A stretch of DNA of 64,000 nucleotides from Budorcas taxicolor (taxonomy: Eukaryota; Chordata; Mammalia; Artiodactyla; Bovidae): positions 73,225,085-73,289,084 of the forward strand of contig NC_068925.1 of the NCBI RefSeq assembly GCF_023091745.1, read 5' to 3'. Below the pieces are notes generated by a model. The model ran no database searches and was not told the DNA's origin. It worked only from the letters and a program-made list of their open reading frames with translations. Made by a program: the position numbers and the translations under genes. Of this stretch, positions 43,691-57,025 are shown piece after piece (position 1 is the stretch's first letter; the number at the start of each line of letters is the position of its first letter).

Positions 43691-44777
43691 TCCTAAGAAT
43701 CCAGTCTTAAAAATAAAAATGATAATAATAAAAGTTTAGAAAAATACAACTCAGCAGAGGCAACATAACTCCACACCATGAGGGAGACAGAATTCGCAGA
43801 TTTCCCTAAGGCAAGGTACAAACAAGCAACAGTAACCTTCAAGGGAGGAAAATCAGTATCCAGAGTTGCTATGATTTTATGGTTTTAGCCTCTATAATGT
43901 GCAGTTTTCAACAAAATATGATGAAGCACACAAAGAAACAGTAAAATGTTTCCCATACTCAGGAAATAAAAGTTGTCAACAGAAACTGCCTCCCAGCATG
44001 CTCAGATATGGGTTTAGCAAACCAAGACTTCAAAGAAGTTACATGCAAATTCAAAGAGCTAAATGAAACTAAAGAATTCAAGGAGAATCTGAAAGAAATA
44101 ATTCAACAAAATAGGAGCCAGAAGCTATAAAACAGAACTAAATTAGAATTCTGGAGTTAAAATATATAGTAATTGAAATTAAAAATTCACTATAGGGAAT
44201 AAATAACAGATTTAAGAAGAAACAATAAGTGAGTTTGAAGATAGGTTGATAGAAATGATTTAATCTGAACAAAGAGAAAAAAGAATGATGAAAAATTTAT
44301 GTAGTAAAAGACAAATGGAAATCATGAAGGCTGCAAGAAAAAGTTGCTAATGGGCTTATTGATATAATTAAAGGCCTACTTCTCATCTGAAACAATCGAG
44401 GCCAGAAAACAATGAAATGATTTATTCAAAGTGATAAAATTAAAAACAAAAGCAAAATTCTATTGAACCAAATTCAACCAAGAATCCTATATACGTCGAA
44501 ACTATCCTTTGCAAATGAAAGTGAAATGAAAACATTTTCAGTAAACAAAGAATGGAAGAATTGGTTGCTAGCAGACATGCTTTATAAGATATATTAAATG
44601 AAATCCTTCAGAATGAAAGGAAATGGCATTAGATTTAACTTGAACTCCTAGGAAGAAAAGAAGGATGTCAGAATGGTAAATATATGTATTCTAAAGACTA
44701 TTGAAGGCATCTCTTTATTATTTCTTCTAGCTTCCTTAAAAGACATAATATTGAAAGATAATCGTGTGTTTGTGTGT

Positions 44778-44985
44778 GTGTTAGTCGTTCAGTCATGTCT
44801 GACTCTTTGCAACCTCATGGACTGTAGCCCACAGGCTCCTCTGTCCGTGGGATTCCCCAGGCAAGAGTACTGGAATGGGTTGCCATTTCCTTCTTCAGGG
44901 GATCCTCTCAATCTAGGGATCGAACTCAGGTCTTCTGCATTGCAGGCAGATTCTTTACCATCTGAGCCACCAGGGAAGCCCTTAT
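44778..44985 (-). repeat. Bov-tA SINE, antisense, inside L1
   Basis: TTAGTCGTTCAGTCATGTCT through TCTGAGCCACCAGGGAAGCC, preceded by a short (TG)n. Confidence 0.9.
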
Positions 44986-45540
44986 AATTATGTATTGTTG
45001 ACTATTTGTATAACATATATAGATGTGATATGTATGGCAATAATGGCACAAAACCCTTAAAAACAGAAGAGGGAAACACCCCAAACGGAATAGAGACCAT
45101 TTTATCTATGAAACTAGTAGTACTTTAATAATAACAAAGACAATGGAAGATATAAGAAAACCACAGACCAATATCTCCTATGAACATAAATAAAAATTCC
45201 TCAATGAAACACTAGCACACCAAGTCTGGCCACATGTACAAATAATTATTCACCATGACCAAAAGGAACTTATCCCAGGAATGCATGCTGTTTTGACATC
45301 CAAGCATTAATGTAATTACTGTAATATACCACATTAATAATGTACAAAGGCAACACGATCATCTTAATAGATGTAAATAATGCATAAGAAATCCAACACC
45401 CACCCATGATAAAACTCTCAACACACCAGCCATAGAAAGGTACTCCCTCAACAAGGTAAAGAGCATCTGTGAAATGCCCACAGTTAGCACCATATGGTGA
45501 GAAACTCGATGCTTTATCCCTAAGATGTGGAAGAAGCAAA

Positions 45541-45615
45541 CAGAGGAAGGAAGGAGGATAGGAAGGAACAAAGAAAGGAAGGCAGGAAGAAACGAAAGAA
45601 GGAGAGATAGGGTGA
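45541..45615 (+). repeat. Degenerate (GGAA)n purine tract
   Basis: GAGGAAGGAAGGAGGATAGGAAGG and following A/G-only units inside the L1. Confidence 0.75.
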
Positions 45616-45945
45616 AGGAAGGAAGTTAAAGGCATTCAGATTGGAGATAAAGTAGTTATCTTTATCTGTAGATGAAATGATTCATTTTGTAGAACAGCAA
45701 AGAATCAACAAATTACCAAAACTAATAAACAGGTTTAATAAGATAACAAAATGAATATATAAAAATCAATTCCATTCTTATATATTAGCAACAAAAAATC
45801 CGAAAAATGAAATTAGGTAAACAACTTTATTTACAATAATATCAAAAAGAATAAAAGTTGAATGACTTACACTAATATATTTAAGAATTTACTATAATGC
45901 CATGGTCATCAACAAAGCATGGAATTAGCACAAGGATAGAAATAT

Positions 45946-46266
45946 AGGCTTCCCTCAGAGTTCAGTTGGTAAAGAATTTGCCTGCAATACAGGAGATCCC
46001 AGTTTGATCCCTGGGTTGGGAATATCTGCTGAAGAAGGGATAGGCTACCCACTCCAGTATTCTTGGGTTTTCCTTGTGGCTCAGCTGGTACAGAATCCTC
46101 CTGCAATGCAGGAGACCTGGCTTTGATCCCTGGGTTGGGAAGATACCCTGGAGAAGGCAAAGGGTACCCACTCCAGTATTCTGGCCTGGAAAATTCCATG
46201 GACTATACAGTCCATAGGGTCACAAAGAGTCAGACATGACTGAGCGACTTTCACATTCACTTCATT
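45946..46266 (+). repeat. Bov-tA SINE, tandem-head form, inside L1
   Basis: Two heads joined at CCAGTATTCTTGGGTTTTCC, then one body with ACTTTCACATTCACTTC tail. Confidence 0.9.
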
Positions 46267-46775
46267 TAAACATACAGATTAATGGAATAGAATTGGGAAT
46301 CTAGAAATAAACCTTTACATTTATGTTTACATTTATGTTTACAAAGATGCTGAAACAATTCACTGGGGGAAAGGGTAGTCTTTTCCCCAGATGTTGCTGA
46401 AGCAATCAGGTATCCTTATCCTTTCCTCACACCATACACCAAAATTAACTCAAAATAAATCATAGCTGTAAATGTAAGAGCTAAAGGTATACCAGTTCTA
46501 GAAGAAAACGTGGGATAAAATCTTTGCCACCTTGAGTTAGGCAAAGAATTCTTAGATACAATATCAAAAATACAACACATAGGAAAAAACATAAGTTTTT
46601 CAAACTTAAAAATATTTGTGTTTCAAAAGACACTATTAAGAAAGTGAAATTACAAGTCACATACTTAAATATTTGAAGAGCGTATAACCAAAAAAGTACT
46701 TGTACCTAGGATATATAAAGAACTCTTACAATTCAGTTAAACAGTCAGTTAAACAATCTGGTTAAAAATTGGCAA

Positions 46776-47570
46776 AAGATTTTTTAAAACTTTATTCATT
46801 TTTAATCAGAGGATAATTGCTTTTCAATATTGTGTTGGTTTCAGCCATACATCTGCATGAATCAGCCATAGGTATACATATGTCTCCTCTGACTTAAACC
46901 TCCCTCCCACCTCCTACCCGATCCCACCCATCTAGGTTGTGACAGAACACTGGTTTGAGCTCCCTCCATCACACAGCAATTTCCCACTGGCTGTCTATTT
47001 TACATATGGTAAGACCCTGATGATGGGAATGATTGAGGGCTGGAGGAAAAGGGGCGACAGAGGGTGAGATGGTTGGATGGCATCACTGACTCAATAGACA
47101 TGAGTCTGAGCAAACTTTGGGAGACAGTGAAAGATAGGGAAGCCAGGCGTGCTGCGAGTCCGTGGGGTTGCAGAGAGTCAGACACGACTTAGCGACGTAA
47201 CAGTGTATGTGTCTCCATGCTGCTGTCTCAATTCGCCCCGCCCTCTCCTTCCCCCACTGTGCCCACAGGTCTGTTCTCTCTGTCTGCATCTCCACTGCTG
47301 CCCTGCAAATAGGCTCATCAGTACCATCTTTTTAGATTCCATATATATGCATTAAAATATGATATTTGCTTTCTCTTTCTGTCTTAGTTCACTCTGTATA
47401 ATAGGCTCTAGGTTCATGCACCTCATTACCACTGACTCAAAATTGAGTCTCTTGATGTTTCCAGTGTTATATGTTAGAGATAATGCTGCAAAGAATATTC
47501 CCCATACATGGTGTTTTTTCCTTCCTTTGAATTATTTCCAGTGAATATTTTTTAAGACTGAGTTAAGAAT
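46776..47570 (-). mobile_element. Ruminant L1 3' end, antisense, inserted in old L1
   Basis: Reversed 3' UTR (TTTTTAATCAGAGGATAATT, CACCCATCTAGGTTGTGACA) and ORF2 tail (TCTGTTCTCTCTGTCTGCAT, ATAATAGGCTCTAGGTTCAT). It is itself split at 47010-47202 by a BovB 3' fragment. Confidence 0.85.
47011..47202 (+). mobile_element. BovB 3' end, sense, inside antisense L1
   Basis: GACCCTGATGATGGGAATGA through CAGACACGACTTAGCGAC. A 5-base GTAA-type repeat at the edges is too short to prove the target duplication. Confidence 0.9.
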
Positions 47571-47779
47571 TTGGGCAATTTCTAAAAAATTAAATATAAA
47601 TTTGCTACACACTGAGAACTTTCACTCCTGGATATGTGAAAGCTTATGTTCACACAAAGACATATTTGCAAGTGTTCCTAACAACATTTTTAATAATGAC
47701 TGAAAACCTGGAAACAACCCAAATGTTCAGCTGATGAACTACAAGAATTTGGAGGATACTAGAGATGTACTAGTAAAGT

Positions 47780-47980
47780 ATAGACGGTAAAGAATCTGCC
47801 TGCAATGTGGGAGACTTGGGTTCGATCCCTGAGTTGGGAAGATTCCCTGGAGAAGGGAACTCTGCCCACTCCAGTATTCTGTCCTGGAGAGTTCCATGGA
47901 CAGAGGAGCCTGGTGGGCCACAGTCCATGGGGTTGCAAAGAGTCAGACACGATTGAATGACTTTCACTTTCACTTTTCAG
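47780..47980 (+). repeat. Bov-tA SINE, 5' end missing
   Basis: Starts within the head (AGACGGTAAAGAATCTGCCT) and ends TTTCACTTTCACTTTTCAG. It ends the old L1. Confidence 0.9.
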
Positions 47981-49144
47981 AAATGTAGTAAAGTGGCATT
48001 GTGATGATGGTTGCACAACCTTATACATTTACTAGTCATCAGTTGACACACTTAACCCAAAATAGTGCTCCTTCTTGAGAGGTCGTGGTTAAACTGACAA
48101 ACTCATACTTTGAAAATGGTTACGAACCTTTGAGAAAATAATGTAGAAATAGATGGCTAGGAAAAATAATATTAATGTCAACTTTTGGACTAATTTGGTC
48201 TTAAAAATATTCATTGAAAATAATTCAAAGGAAGGAAAAAAACAACAGAAGAGTCTCATAATAGTGAAATGTTTAATATGTCATTTGGATTAATGTTTTC
48301 ATTTAAAGATAGCTACAAAGACTGACATGGATAATATGAGTGGTATTGTAATCAAAACAGGCTTTAAAATTAAATTTTGGCTATAGTTAAAATTGTATAA
48401 AATTATGTATCCTGGACCTATGTGAAAGGGAAGTTAACTTTGTTTTACCTTAAAAATTTTCATTACTCTTGCTATTGAATTGTCAAAATAAAATTGTCAA
48501 ACAAATATGGCACTGTGAGGAAAAGTAATGACCTAACAGTATTGGAGATATTTAAATTTGAATAGAAAAGAAGGGATAAATGAAGGGATAGGAGTTTTGT
48601 TTTATAGGTTCAATGGAGGTGGTTTGATGGTTGATTAGGGTATGGGGTTGAGAGAGAGAAGAGAATCTCTGTTGACAATGAATCTCTGTCTCAGTAGATA
48701 GTGGTTAACAGAAAAGGAGTAACTAGGAGATGCTAGGTCCAAGAGCCACAGGTAAAGAAAATAATTCCATTTTTTTATGTTATTGAGCATGCACATGAAA
48801 TGAATATATTCAGTTAACATTATTTCTCTGTTGTATATATTGAGTTTAAAGTGCCACCTGAAATCAGTTCCAGGTGGAGCTGTCCATAGGTCAGGATGAA
48901 GTGAATGCACGTAAGTTTGGAGAGAAGTTGGGCTAAAAGGAGAGACATGGGAACCATATGCATGTGGATGCTAGAACATGAGGACATCACTAAAGTTGAA
49001 GATTAGGCATCACGGTGACATGTAAGAGGGAAGATCAAGTCTCTGATGGAGGCCAGATGTCAAAAAGCGTAAAGGACTAGGTAGATGGGGGGCAGGCGAC
49101 CTGTTTAAATGTTATTTTGAGATATTTAGGATATTTAGCAGTGA
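47981..49144. other. AT-rich intronic sequence
   Basis: No repeat or gene I can name. The left half may be decayed L1 or another old element. Confidence 0.4.
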
Positions 49145-49265
49145 GAGAGGCAACCCACTCCAGTATTCCTGCCTGGAGAATCCCATGAACTCAGGAACCT
49201 GGCGGAGTGCAGTCCATGGGGTCATACAGAGTCAGATGTGACGGAAGTGACTGAGCACGCACACA
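49145..49265 (+). repeat. BovA fragment
   Basis: AGGCAACCCACTCCAGTATT through GTGACTGAGCACGCACACATG. The head is missing. Confidence 0.8.
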
Positions 49266-49270
49266 TGCAC

Positions 49271-50290
49271 AGAAGGAGAAAGATGAGACAAAAGTCAGTA
49301 GCAAGACTGTAGAGGGGGTTTACCGTAGAGATTTTCTTTAAGATTTTAGGCTGAAGTTTATTGTTGCTTGAAGAACCACCTGGCTTCATTACCGCTGTGA
49401 ATGCCCTTGCACTTGGCCCTCTGACTTTAATGCACAGTTGCCCGGCAGATGTAGACCTTTCCCGATGAAGCAAACTCAATTTCATTGTGTTCTGTAACTG
49501 AAATGACTGTTACCCTAATAATAATTTTCTACTGCAGCGAGAAAAGAATTTTAAAAATCAATTTCTCATTTTACTGCCTCTTACAATGAGTCTTCATCAC
49601 AAAACAAACCAGCATGCCAATTTTGACGGCTTCTTTGTTAAAAGCAGGGTTTTATCTTTTCTTTTCTCCCAGTGTATAAATAAGCCTTTAAAAAAATAAC
49701 TTTAAGGCAACTGAAAATCATTAAAGAGATGGAGAGGTTTCCAGATGAGGACCGACAAAAAGATTAAAACTCCTTAGTCTGAAATTACAGTGGTGGAGCG
49801 GGTTAGAATTGGAGTCTAAACTGACAAAGAACGGGTTAGAATTGGAGTCTAAACTGACAAAAGCTACAAGGAAACAATCTGGTCTGTGCATCTTAGACAC
49901 AGTATGAGAGGCAGTCTTCTAGCTGACAATACCTACCCTCATGGGGTCTTCACTAGTGATAAGAGATACTGTATATAAAAATACTTGGTTATCAATCAAG
50001 CACTATTCAAATGTATGATATTATTAGAATTTGATAGGTGGTGTTTTGGGAAAAATAGCGGGGAAAAAATGCTTTATGATTGGGTAGGGAGCATGCATCC
50101 ATGTGCATACATAGAACTTAGACAGCCTATGTAAGGTCATTTGACTTTGCACCTGGGTGGATTTTTAGAGACCAGCAGGTTTTATCTGTGCCTTCCCTTG
50201 ATCCTGAACGTGAACTACTTCATGCTGCTTATCACATCTATTTGTTAAACCCAGTAATAGATTGGATGGACACTAACCCCACCATTTCTC
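49271..50290. other. Intronic sequence with a 33-bp tandem duplication
   Basis: No transposable element recognised. At 49799-49861 the 30-base word starting CGGGTTAGAATTGGAGTCTA occurs twice at a 33-base period. Confidence 0.6.
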
Positions 50291-51185
50291 TCAGTATATA
50301 GCATTTTTAAAAAGTTTGTTTTCTTCAGATGTATACCCAGGAGTGGAATTGCTGCATCATAGGGTAGTTCTATTTTTAGTTTTTTTGAGGAAGCTCTATA
50401 CTGTTTTCCACAGAGGCTGCACCAATTTACATTCCCACCAGCGGTGTACGAGACTTTCCTTTTCGTCACATCCTTGCCACTTTAAATATATCACGCCACT
50501 CCCTTCTGACTGGCAGAATTTTTACTAAGTCAGCCTGTAGCCTTATGGAAGTCCTCTTGTACAAATTTTGCTGCTTTCCCCTTGCTCCTTCTTATTTTCT
50601 CTTTAATTTTTCCCATTTTAATTACACTGTGTCTTGGTGAGGTCATTTTTTGGTTGATCCTGTTTGGGACTTTCTATGCTTCCTAGTCCTGAATGTCTGT
50701 TTCCTTTCTTAGATTCGTAAACTTTTTAGCTGTTATGTCTTCAAAAATGCTCTTTGCCCCTTTCTCTCTCTCTTGTCCTACTGGGACCCCTGTAATGTGA
50801 ATGCTGGTACGCCTGATGTTGTCCCAGAGGTCTCTTAAACTGTCCCCATTTTTAAAAACCTTTTTTGTCTGTCCAGCTTAGTGTTTTCTAGTACTCTGTC
50901 TTCCAACTCACTGATCATTCCTCTGTATCATGTAACTTACTGTTGGTTCCTTCCTGTGTATTTTTCATTTCAGTTATTGCATTCCTCACCTCTCTTTGGT
51001 TCTTCCTTATCTTTTATTGTTAAACTTCTCTTTTCATTCATTCTTCTCCCCATTCCTTTGATCATTTTTATAATCAGTACCTTGAATATTTTCTAAGATA
51101 GATTGCCTATTCCCACTCCACTTAATTCTACTTCTGGGGCTTTATCTTGTTCCTTCTTTTGGAACATTCTTTGTGTTGGGAGGTT
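50291..51185 (-). repeat. L1M LINE, antisense
   Basis: Two pieces. An ORF2 tail at 50330-50480 (CACAGAGGCTGCACCAATTT) is followed by the reversed 5' region (GATGTTGTCCCAGAGGTCTC, CTGTCTTCCAACTCACTGAT, TTTTTCATTTCAGTTATTGC). Confidence 0.75.
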
Positions 51186-51880
51186 GGAGGTTCTCCCGTC
51201 ACCTCATTTTGTCTAATTTGCTGCTTTTATTTCTATGTACCTAACAGTTTTGTTACATTTCCCCACTTTGGAGGGGGGAGGGCTTTAGTACAAGAGTATA
51301 TAGTATATTTAAAGTTTCCTTAGGCTATAAAATAGTATATTAGAAAATAGATATAAAAATGTTTAATTTATTAACATTTCATCATCCAAAAGAAAAAATA
51401 TCCTAATTTGTTTACTAATATCCATGTATAAATATTTCCTCCATAGCCAATTTGCAGTTATGAACACAAGAGCACTGAGTGTCATCTGGGAAGAAATGCA
51501 GAGTAGTGCATCATCATATAATATTTTCATGATCTTGACACAGTAAAAGTAAAGAACCTTGAGAGCATGGACAGTAGTAAAGTGGAATAACATCAAAAGT
51601 AATGACTTTTGAGTATTTATTACATGTATATTATTTCATAAAATTTTATTTTTCATACTGTCTGTGTTTTAACAACTAGCTCTCAGACTTCCTGAAAGTC
51701 AGACAGTTGCTCAATTGAGCCCATGTGAGCTGGTTCAAATACACAGTGCTCTGAATAACTTATTGGTTACAGATGAACCAACATGGAGATCAGAAAATAT
51801 TTAGGCCTATAAAATTATAAACCTATTATGTATCTAAACTTTTGAGACAAAGCTCTTACTTACATGGTAATTTGAAATGT
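51186..51880. other. AT-rich intronic sequence
   Basis: No repeat or gene recognised. Confidence 0.45.
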
Positions 51881-53055
51881 AAAATGCTTCTTTTAGTAAA
51901 GAAGAAAGATTAAAAAATAATGAAAGAAGCACTCAAGATAGTGAAAAACAAGTGAATAAACCTTTAAAAAGTAGAAGAAAGATGATATAGATGAAAGCAG
52001 AAATACAAAGGTAAGATCATCAATGTCAAAAGTTTGTTTTTTGAGGAGACACAAAATTAACAAAACTTTGCTGAGATTAATTCAGAAAACAAGAGAATTC
52101 CCAAACAAAAAAGTAAAAAATAAGGCATGTATATAGAGGTAACAGAGATGTGGAGAAGAGTAGGGGGAAATTGAGGACTTAACAACAATATGTTTGAAAA
52201 TTTGGGAAAAAATAATAAAATTCTGGGGGAGGGGGATTTAAAATGAATTCAATAAAAAATATAGAAAAGCTCAATTGTTTTATAAACTTTAATAATGAGT
52301 GTTATTTAATAAACTTCTCATAGAGAAAAACACCCATACCTGGTGATTTTATAGATTTTTATAGATATTAAATTTTTAAGATATATATCATGATAGTCTT
52401 CAGACTTGTTTCAGTCTTATATCAGAGTTTTTCAGAGAATAGAGAAAGGAGAATCCTCCTAATTTATTCTGTAAGTCCAGTTAAATCAATACCAAAACAC
52501 ACAAGAGTGGTGTGGGAAGGTAAAATTACAGGCCAAACTCATTCACGAACGTGAATGTAAACTTTGTGACCTAAAAAGAGTAAATATAATATTGTACTAT
52601 ACAGAAAAGTTATTATTTCAGAACTCAGTTTTGTTCCTAGAATGCAACGGTGGATTAATATTAGAAAATTTATGCCTAATTCATTACACTAATAGATAAA
52701 TGGAGACAAGCAGTGCAATTATATGAAAGATGCAGAAAAGGCAATTTATTAAAAGCCAACACCCATTAATGATCAAAACTCTTAGCATATTAGAAATAGA
52801 AGAGAACATTCTTAATCTGGTAGAGAATATGTACTGAAAACCTCTGAAAACATCATTCTAATGGGGACATTTACAAAGCATTCTTTACAAAATCAGGACA
52901 ATGATCCTCACCATCATAGCTTCAAGTCAACACTGTAGTGGAAATCCTTGCCAGTGCAGTAAGAGAAAAAGAAGAAATGATATAAGAATCGGGAAGAAAC
53001 AAAAGAAGGCAAATTAAATGGGAGGATAATCTTTAACAGATACTCAGACTTTCTT

Positions 53056-53308
53056 ATGCTGCTGCTGCTGCTGCTGCTGCTAAGTCGCTTCAATCGTGTC
53101 CGATTCTGTGCGACCCCATAGACGGCAGCCCACCAGGCTCCCCCGTCCCTGGGATTCTCCAGGCAAGAACACTGGAGTGGGTTGCCATTTCCTTCTCCAG
53201 TGCATGAAAGTGAAAACGCTCAGTCGTGTCTGACTCTTAGTAACCCCATGGACCGCAGCCTACCAGGCTCCTCCGTCCAATGGAGCAGGGTGCCATTGCC
53301 TTCTCCAA
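53056..53308 (-). repeat. Bov-A2 SINE, antisense, with internal deletion
   Basis: (CTG)7-type start. The first unit is complete. The second lacks about 30 bases (GTCCAATGGAGCAGGGTGCC junction). Confidence 0.9.
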
Positions 53309-53965
53309 GACAGCATGAGGAAAATGTAAAGATAAATGGCCAGTTGAGAGATCTATGCAAAACTTGTAATTATTGAAATATAAGTACTCAGAATATCTAT
53401 TTTTAAACAAACAATAAGAGAAAGGCAAAACACATGAATAGATGTTGGAAGAGGAAACACAAATGGTCTAACAGTATAGAAAATGATGTTTTTTACCTTA
53501 TAGGTAAACTTCTACTGAGAAATAGAAGTCAGTCTACAGGGAGATACTCATATACTCAATGGCTCACAGAATTTAAGAAAGTTTACAACATCAAGTGACA
53601 ATAATGTGATGGGCGAGTATAATATTCAGTAGTCCTACTACTAGAATCCTAGAATCCCTGCAATCTTATGCACCAAGGGACATGTTCGAGGATGTTCTTA
53701 GCAGCATTGTTTCTAAGAGTAAAAACCTGAAAACAACCCAAATCCCCATCAGTGGGAAAGCAGAAAATACATTGTGGTATATTCACCCAATGGAATGTTG
53801 CTCACTGGTAAGAGTGAAGAAATTTAAGTTATTTGCAATCACATGACTGCATGTTAAAAATATAATGTTAACTAAAATCAAATCAAAACTCAGGAGAATG
53901 TATAACTCCCACTTATTATATTTATAAAGCTCAAGAACAAGCAAAGCTAAGTAACTTATTACTTA

Positions 53966-54025
53966 GGGAAGGAAGGAGGGAGGGAGGAAGGAAGGAAGGA
54001 AGGAAGGAAGGAAGGAAGGAAGGAA
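53966..54025 (+). repeat. (GGAA)n microsatellite
   Basis: GGAAGGAAGGAGGGAGGGAG followed by about ten uninterrupted GGAA units, ending GGAAAATAG. Confidence 0.95.
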
Positions 54026-54557
54026 AATAGAGAGAGGGAAAATAGTAGCCCTAGCATAAACAGTGCTTTGGACATTCTTAACAAATCTTAAAAGCAGGAC
54101 CTGAAGAGTCCAAAGTATATCCAGGTAACTTAATGGTGTCCCAGGACAAAGCTCAGTAATGTTTATAGGAATACAAAAATAGCCAGCCTCAAACGAGGTA
54201 AATTCACAATGTCTGGCATCAAATAAAAAAAATTGACAGTCATGCAAAGAAATAGTAAAATATGATGCACAAGGAAGAGAAAATTCAGTTAATCAAAACT
54301 GACCCAGAAATTATATAGATGGTAAAGTTAGCAGATAAAGTGTTAAAAGTAATTATTAGAGTTGTATTCCATATGTTTAAGAAATGAATAAAGACTGAGC
54401 CGTTGAGTTGTGAAAAATAGAAAAAGACCCACATTGAATTTCTAGAGATGAAAACTACTTTATCTGAAGTAAAAAAAAAAATGTATCGTTACACACCTAT
54501 AAAGACTAATCACACCAAGTGTTGATGAGGGTGTGGAGGACTCGGAACTCTCGAAGA

Positions 54558-54746
54558 CGACTGCTGCTGCTCAGTCCTGTCCAGCTCTGCACCCACCAGG
54601 CCCCTCCGTCCATGGGATTCTCCAGGCAAGAATACTGGAGTGGGTTGCCATGCCCTCCTCCAGGAGATCTTCTTGACGCAAGGGTCGAACCCAGATCTGC
54701 CACATTGCAGGGGGATTCTTTAGCATGTGAGCCACCAGGCAAGCCC
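54558..54746 (-). repeat. Bov-tA SINE, antisense, inside L1
   Basis: CTGCTGCTGCTCAGTCCTGTC through ATGTGAGCCACCAGGCAAGC. Lacks a segment of the body. Confidence 0.85.
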
Positions 54747-55500
54747 TTTGGACTACTGGGAGGAAAGTAAAATAGAACAGTCGTTTTGGAAGTTTCTTAA
54801 AAAGTTAAACAAAACACCAGTTATATGACCCAGCTGTTCACCTGTCATCTGCCAAGGAGTAGAAATAGCATATGACCACATAAAGGTCTGAACACAAGTC
54901 TTTCTGGCAGCCTTATTTGTATTTAACTGGACAGTCCAAAAGCTCATCAGTAGGTCATGCATAAACAAATTGTGGCATTTTCATGCAATAGAATACTACT
55001 TACCAACACAAAGGAGTGAGCTATGGATATAAACAGCAGCGTAGATGAATTTCAGAATATTTTTGCTGAGTGAAAGAAGCCAGGGTATATACTGTGTGAG
55101 TCCATTCGTATAGAAATTCTAGAAAATGTGAACTAAGTTATAATGGGAGAAAGCATATGAGTGGAGAACGCAGGCTGTGGGATGGGAGATTACAAAAAAC
55201 TTTTGGGGTGATGAATGTGTTTATTATCTTGATTGTGGTGATAGTTTGATGAACATGCAAAAATTAATTTTGCCTCAGTGTAAAGGAGGAGAATAAATAA
55301 TCTAAAATTTATGATAGTGGTTACTTCTGAAAAAGGTTGGGAGGAACCACATAGGCAGATGTGATGGAATTGGTCATGTTCTAGTTCTTAGAATGGGTAT
55401 GGGTAGTGGTTTGTTGTTTTTAGTCACATGTATATTTATAGAGTTCTTTTATGTATGTGAAAATTAAATAATAAATTTAATACAGTGTTGCTGTGAAGAA

Positions 55501-56840
55501 CATTTTTGGTAGAGAAAGCATTTTATGTTGTTATGAAGGCAAGAGAAAGCGTAGCTCATAAAGATAACTTCAAGTAGTTCAATATATCTGGAGATGAGGG
55601 CAGAAGAGGTCAATTAAGAAGTGAGAAGATGTAGGTGGTTGATAGGTACCAGGTTAGAGAGGGCCTTGAATCTGATACTGAGGGACTTGAACTTTACTTG
55701 TAGAAACTGGAAAGCCACTGAAGGGTTTCATGCATGGAGGAGACAGGATTAGGTTAGAGTTTAGAAAGAATGTAAACTTTCACCTTATGGAGGCCAGACT
55801 GAAGGGGAGCCGGGGGACCAGCTGAGATGCTCTTGGAATAACCCATGCAAGAGAAGATGAGGGCTGTGGGAATGGAGAGAAAGGGATGAATACATACCAG
55901 ACGTTTCCAGAAAAGTACAAGAAAAACTAAAGGAGAATGTCATAGAAGCCAGCGAGGAGAGAATTTTAAGAAAAGACATGATTGTCAGCAACGATGCGTG
56001 CTGCAGGGGATCAGACATCAGTTCGGTTTAGTCGCTCGGTCGTGTCCGACTCCTACAGGACTGAAAAAGCTATCAGTAGATCTGAAAGAAGTCATACGGT
56101 GAGTCCAGCTGAGGTCATAAAGGTGAGTGCCAGCTTGCTTGGATTCAGCTTAAGTGGTGAGAAAGTAGAGATCTGGGGGAGAAATTCTATCTCTAAAAAC
56201 CATTCTGTGCCTGGATGGAAGTAAAGACTTTCTCTAAGCCTCTAATAAAGAGGCAAATGTGGCTTCAGGTATAGATATAATTGAGGTATAGTAGATGAAA
56301 TTTGAGGGAGTTGGTATTTGATAATTTTGATTATCTTGGTCAGATAAGAGTTGAGTTAGCTTTTGGAATTAAGTTTGGAAGTTGAGAATACTTGCAATAA
56401 CATATTAGAGAAGGAGCTGACCAATGAAAATACAAATGAACATAACATGACTGCTGTGATTAGGGCTATTGCATATAGTTGGTTACATACAGCGCAAGAT
56501 TAGAAGCACCAGTATTCTCATGGTAGTCTGTGTGAATGGTACCCTAGAGGGTTGTGACATATGCAGCCTGAACAGCTATACCTGGCAGTCTTAGCTTCCG
56601 GCTAGATTGAGATTAGCAACTCTAAATTTATAGTAAGAACCATCACCTTGTTTGTGCGATTTTTCTCTCAAGAGTGAATTTTTGGATTGATCCCAAATAT
56701 CCAAGGTTAGTGGACTTTTGGGAGCATGGAGTAGAAGGACAAGGGACTGGATGTTAAAGATGACTGAGGGCAATGAGAATGCTGAACTTCCCTTTCTGTT
56801 CCAGGTCAGATATCTGGTCTCATCTCCTCCCTGTCTCTCT
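55501..56840. other. Intronic sequence, ancient repeat in part
   Basis: About 55630-55780 (GGGCCTTGAATCTGATACTG, GAAAGCCACTGAAGGGTTTC) resembles an old mammalian repeat I cannot name securely. About 56019-56058 (TCAGTTCGGTTTAGTCGCTC) is a tiny antisense BovB/SINE scrap. The remainder is unassigned. Confidence 0.4.
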
Positions 56841-56844
56841 CCTT

Positions 56845-57025
56845 CCCGGTGGCTTAGACAGTACAGGAGACCTGGGTTCATTCCCCAGGTCGGGAAGATC
56901 CCCTGGAGAAGGAAATGGCAACCCTCTCCAGTATTCTTGCTTGGAGAATCCACGGACAGAGGAGCCTGGTGGGTGATGTCCCATGGGGGTTGCAAAGAGT
57001 CAGACATGACTGAATGACTAACCAC
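56845..57025 (+). repeat. Bov-tA SINE, head deleted in part
   Basis: GGTGGCTTAGACAGTACAGG lacks the middle of the head. The body is normal (CCAGTATTCTTGCTTGGAGA). Confidence 0.85.

Larger units (their letters stand above)
43700..47770 (+). mobile_element. Old L1M LINE, sense, composite with later insertions
   Basis: The 5' region is at 43.7-44.77 kb (AACATTTTCAGTAAACAAAG, AAATCCTTCAGAATGAAAGG). ORF2 fragments lie at 45.06-45.94 kb (AAAAGGAACTTATCCCAGGA, CATTAATAATGTACAAAGGC). More ORF2 follows at 46.27-46.77 and 47.58-47.77 kb (GAAAACCTGGAAACAACCCA). Order and strand are consistent with one deleted element or neighbouring ones. No usable frame. Confidence 0.7.
51881..55500 (+). mobile_element. 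Old L1M LINE material, sense, composite
   Basis: ORF2-like words run through 51.9-53.95 kb (GCCAACACCCATTAATGATC, AAAACAACCCAAATCCCCAT). A 5'-region fragment lies at 54.05-54.48 kb (GAATTTCTAGAGATGAAAAC) and an ORF2/3' end at 54.49-55.5 kb (CCAAGTGTTGATGAGGGTGT, GAATACTACTTACCAACACA). No coding potential. Confidence 0.65.
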
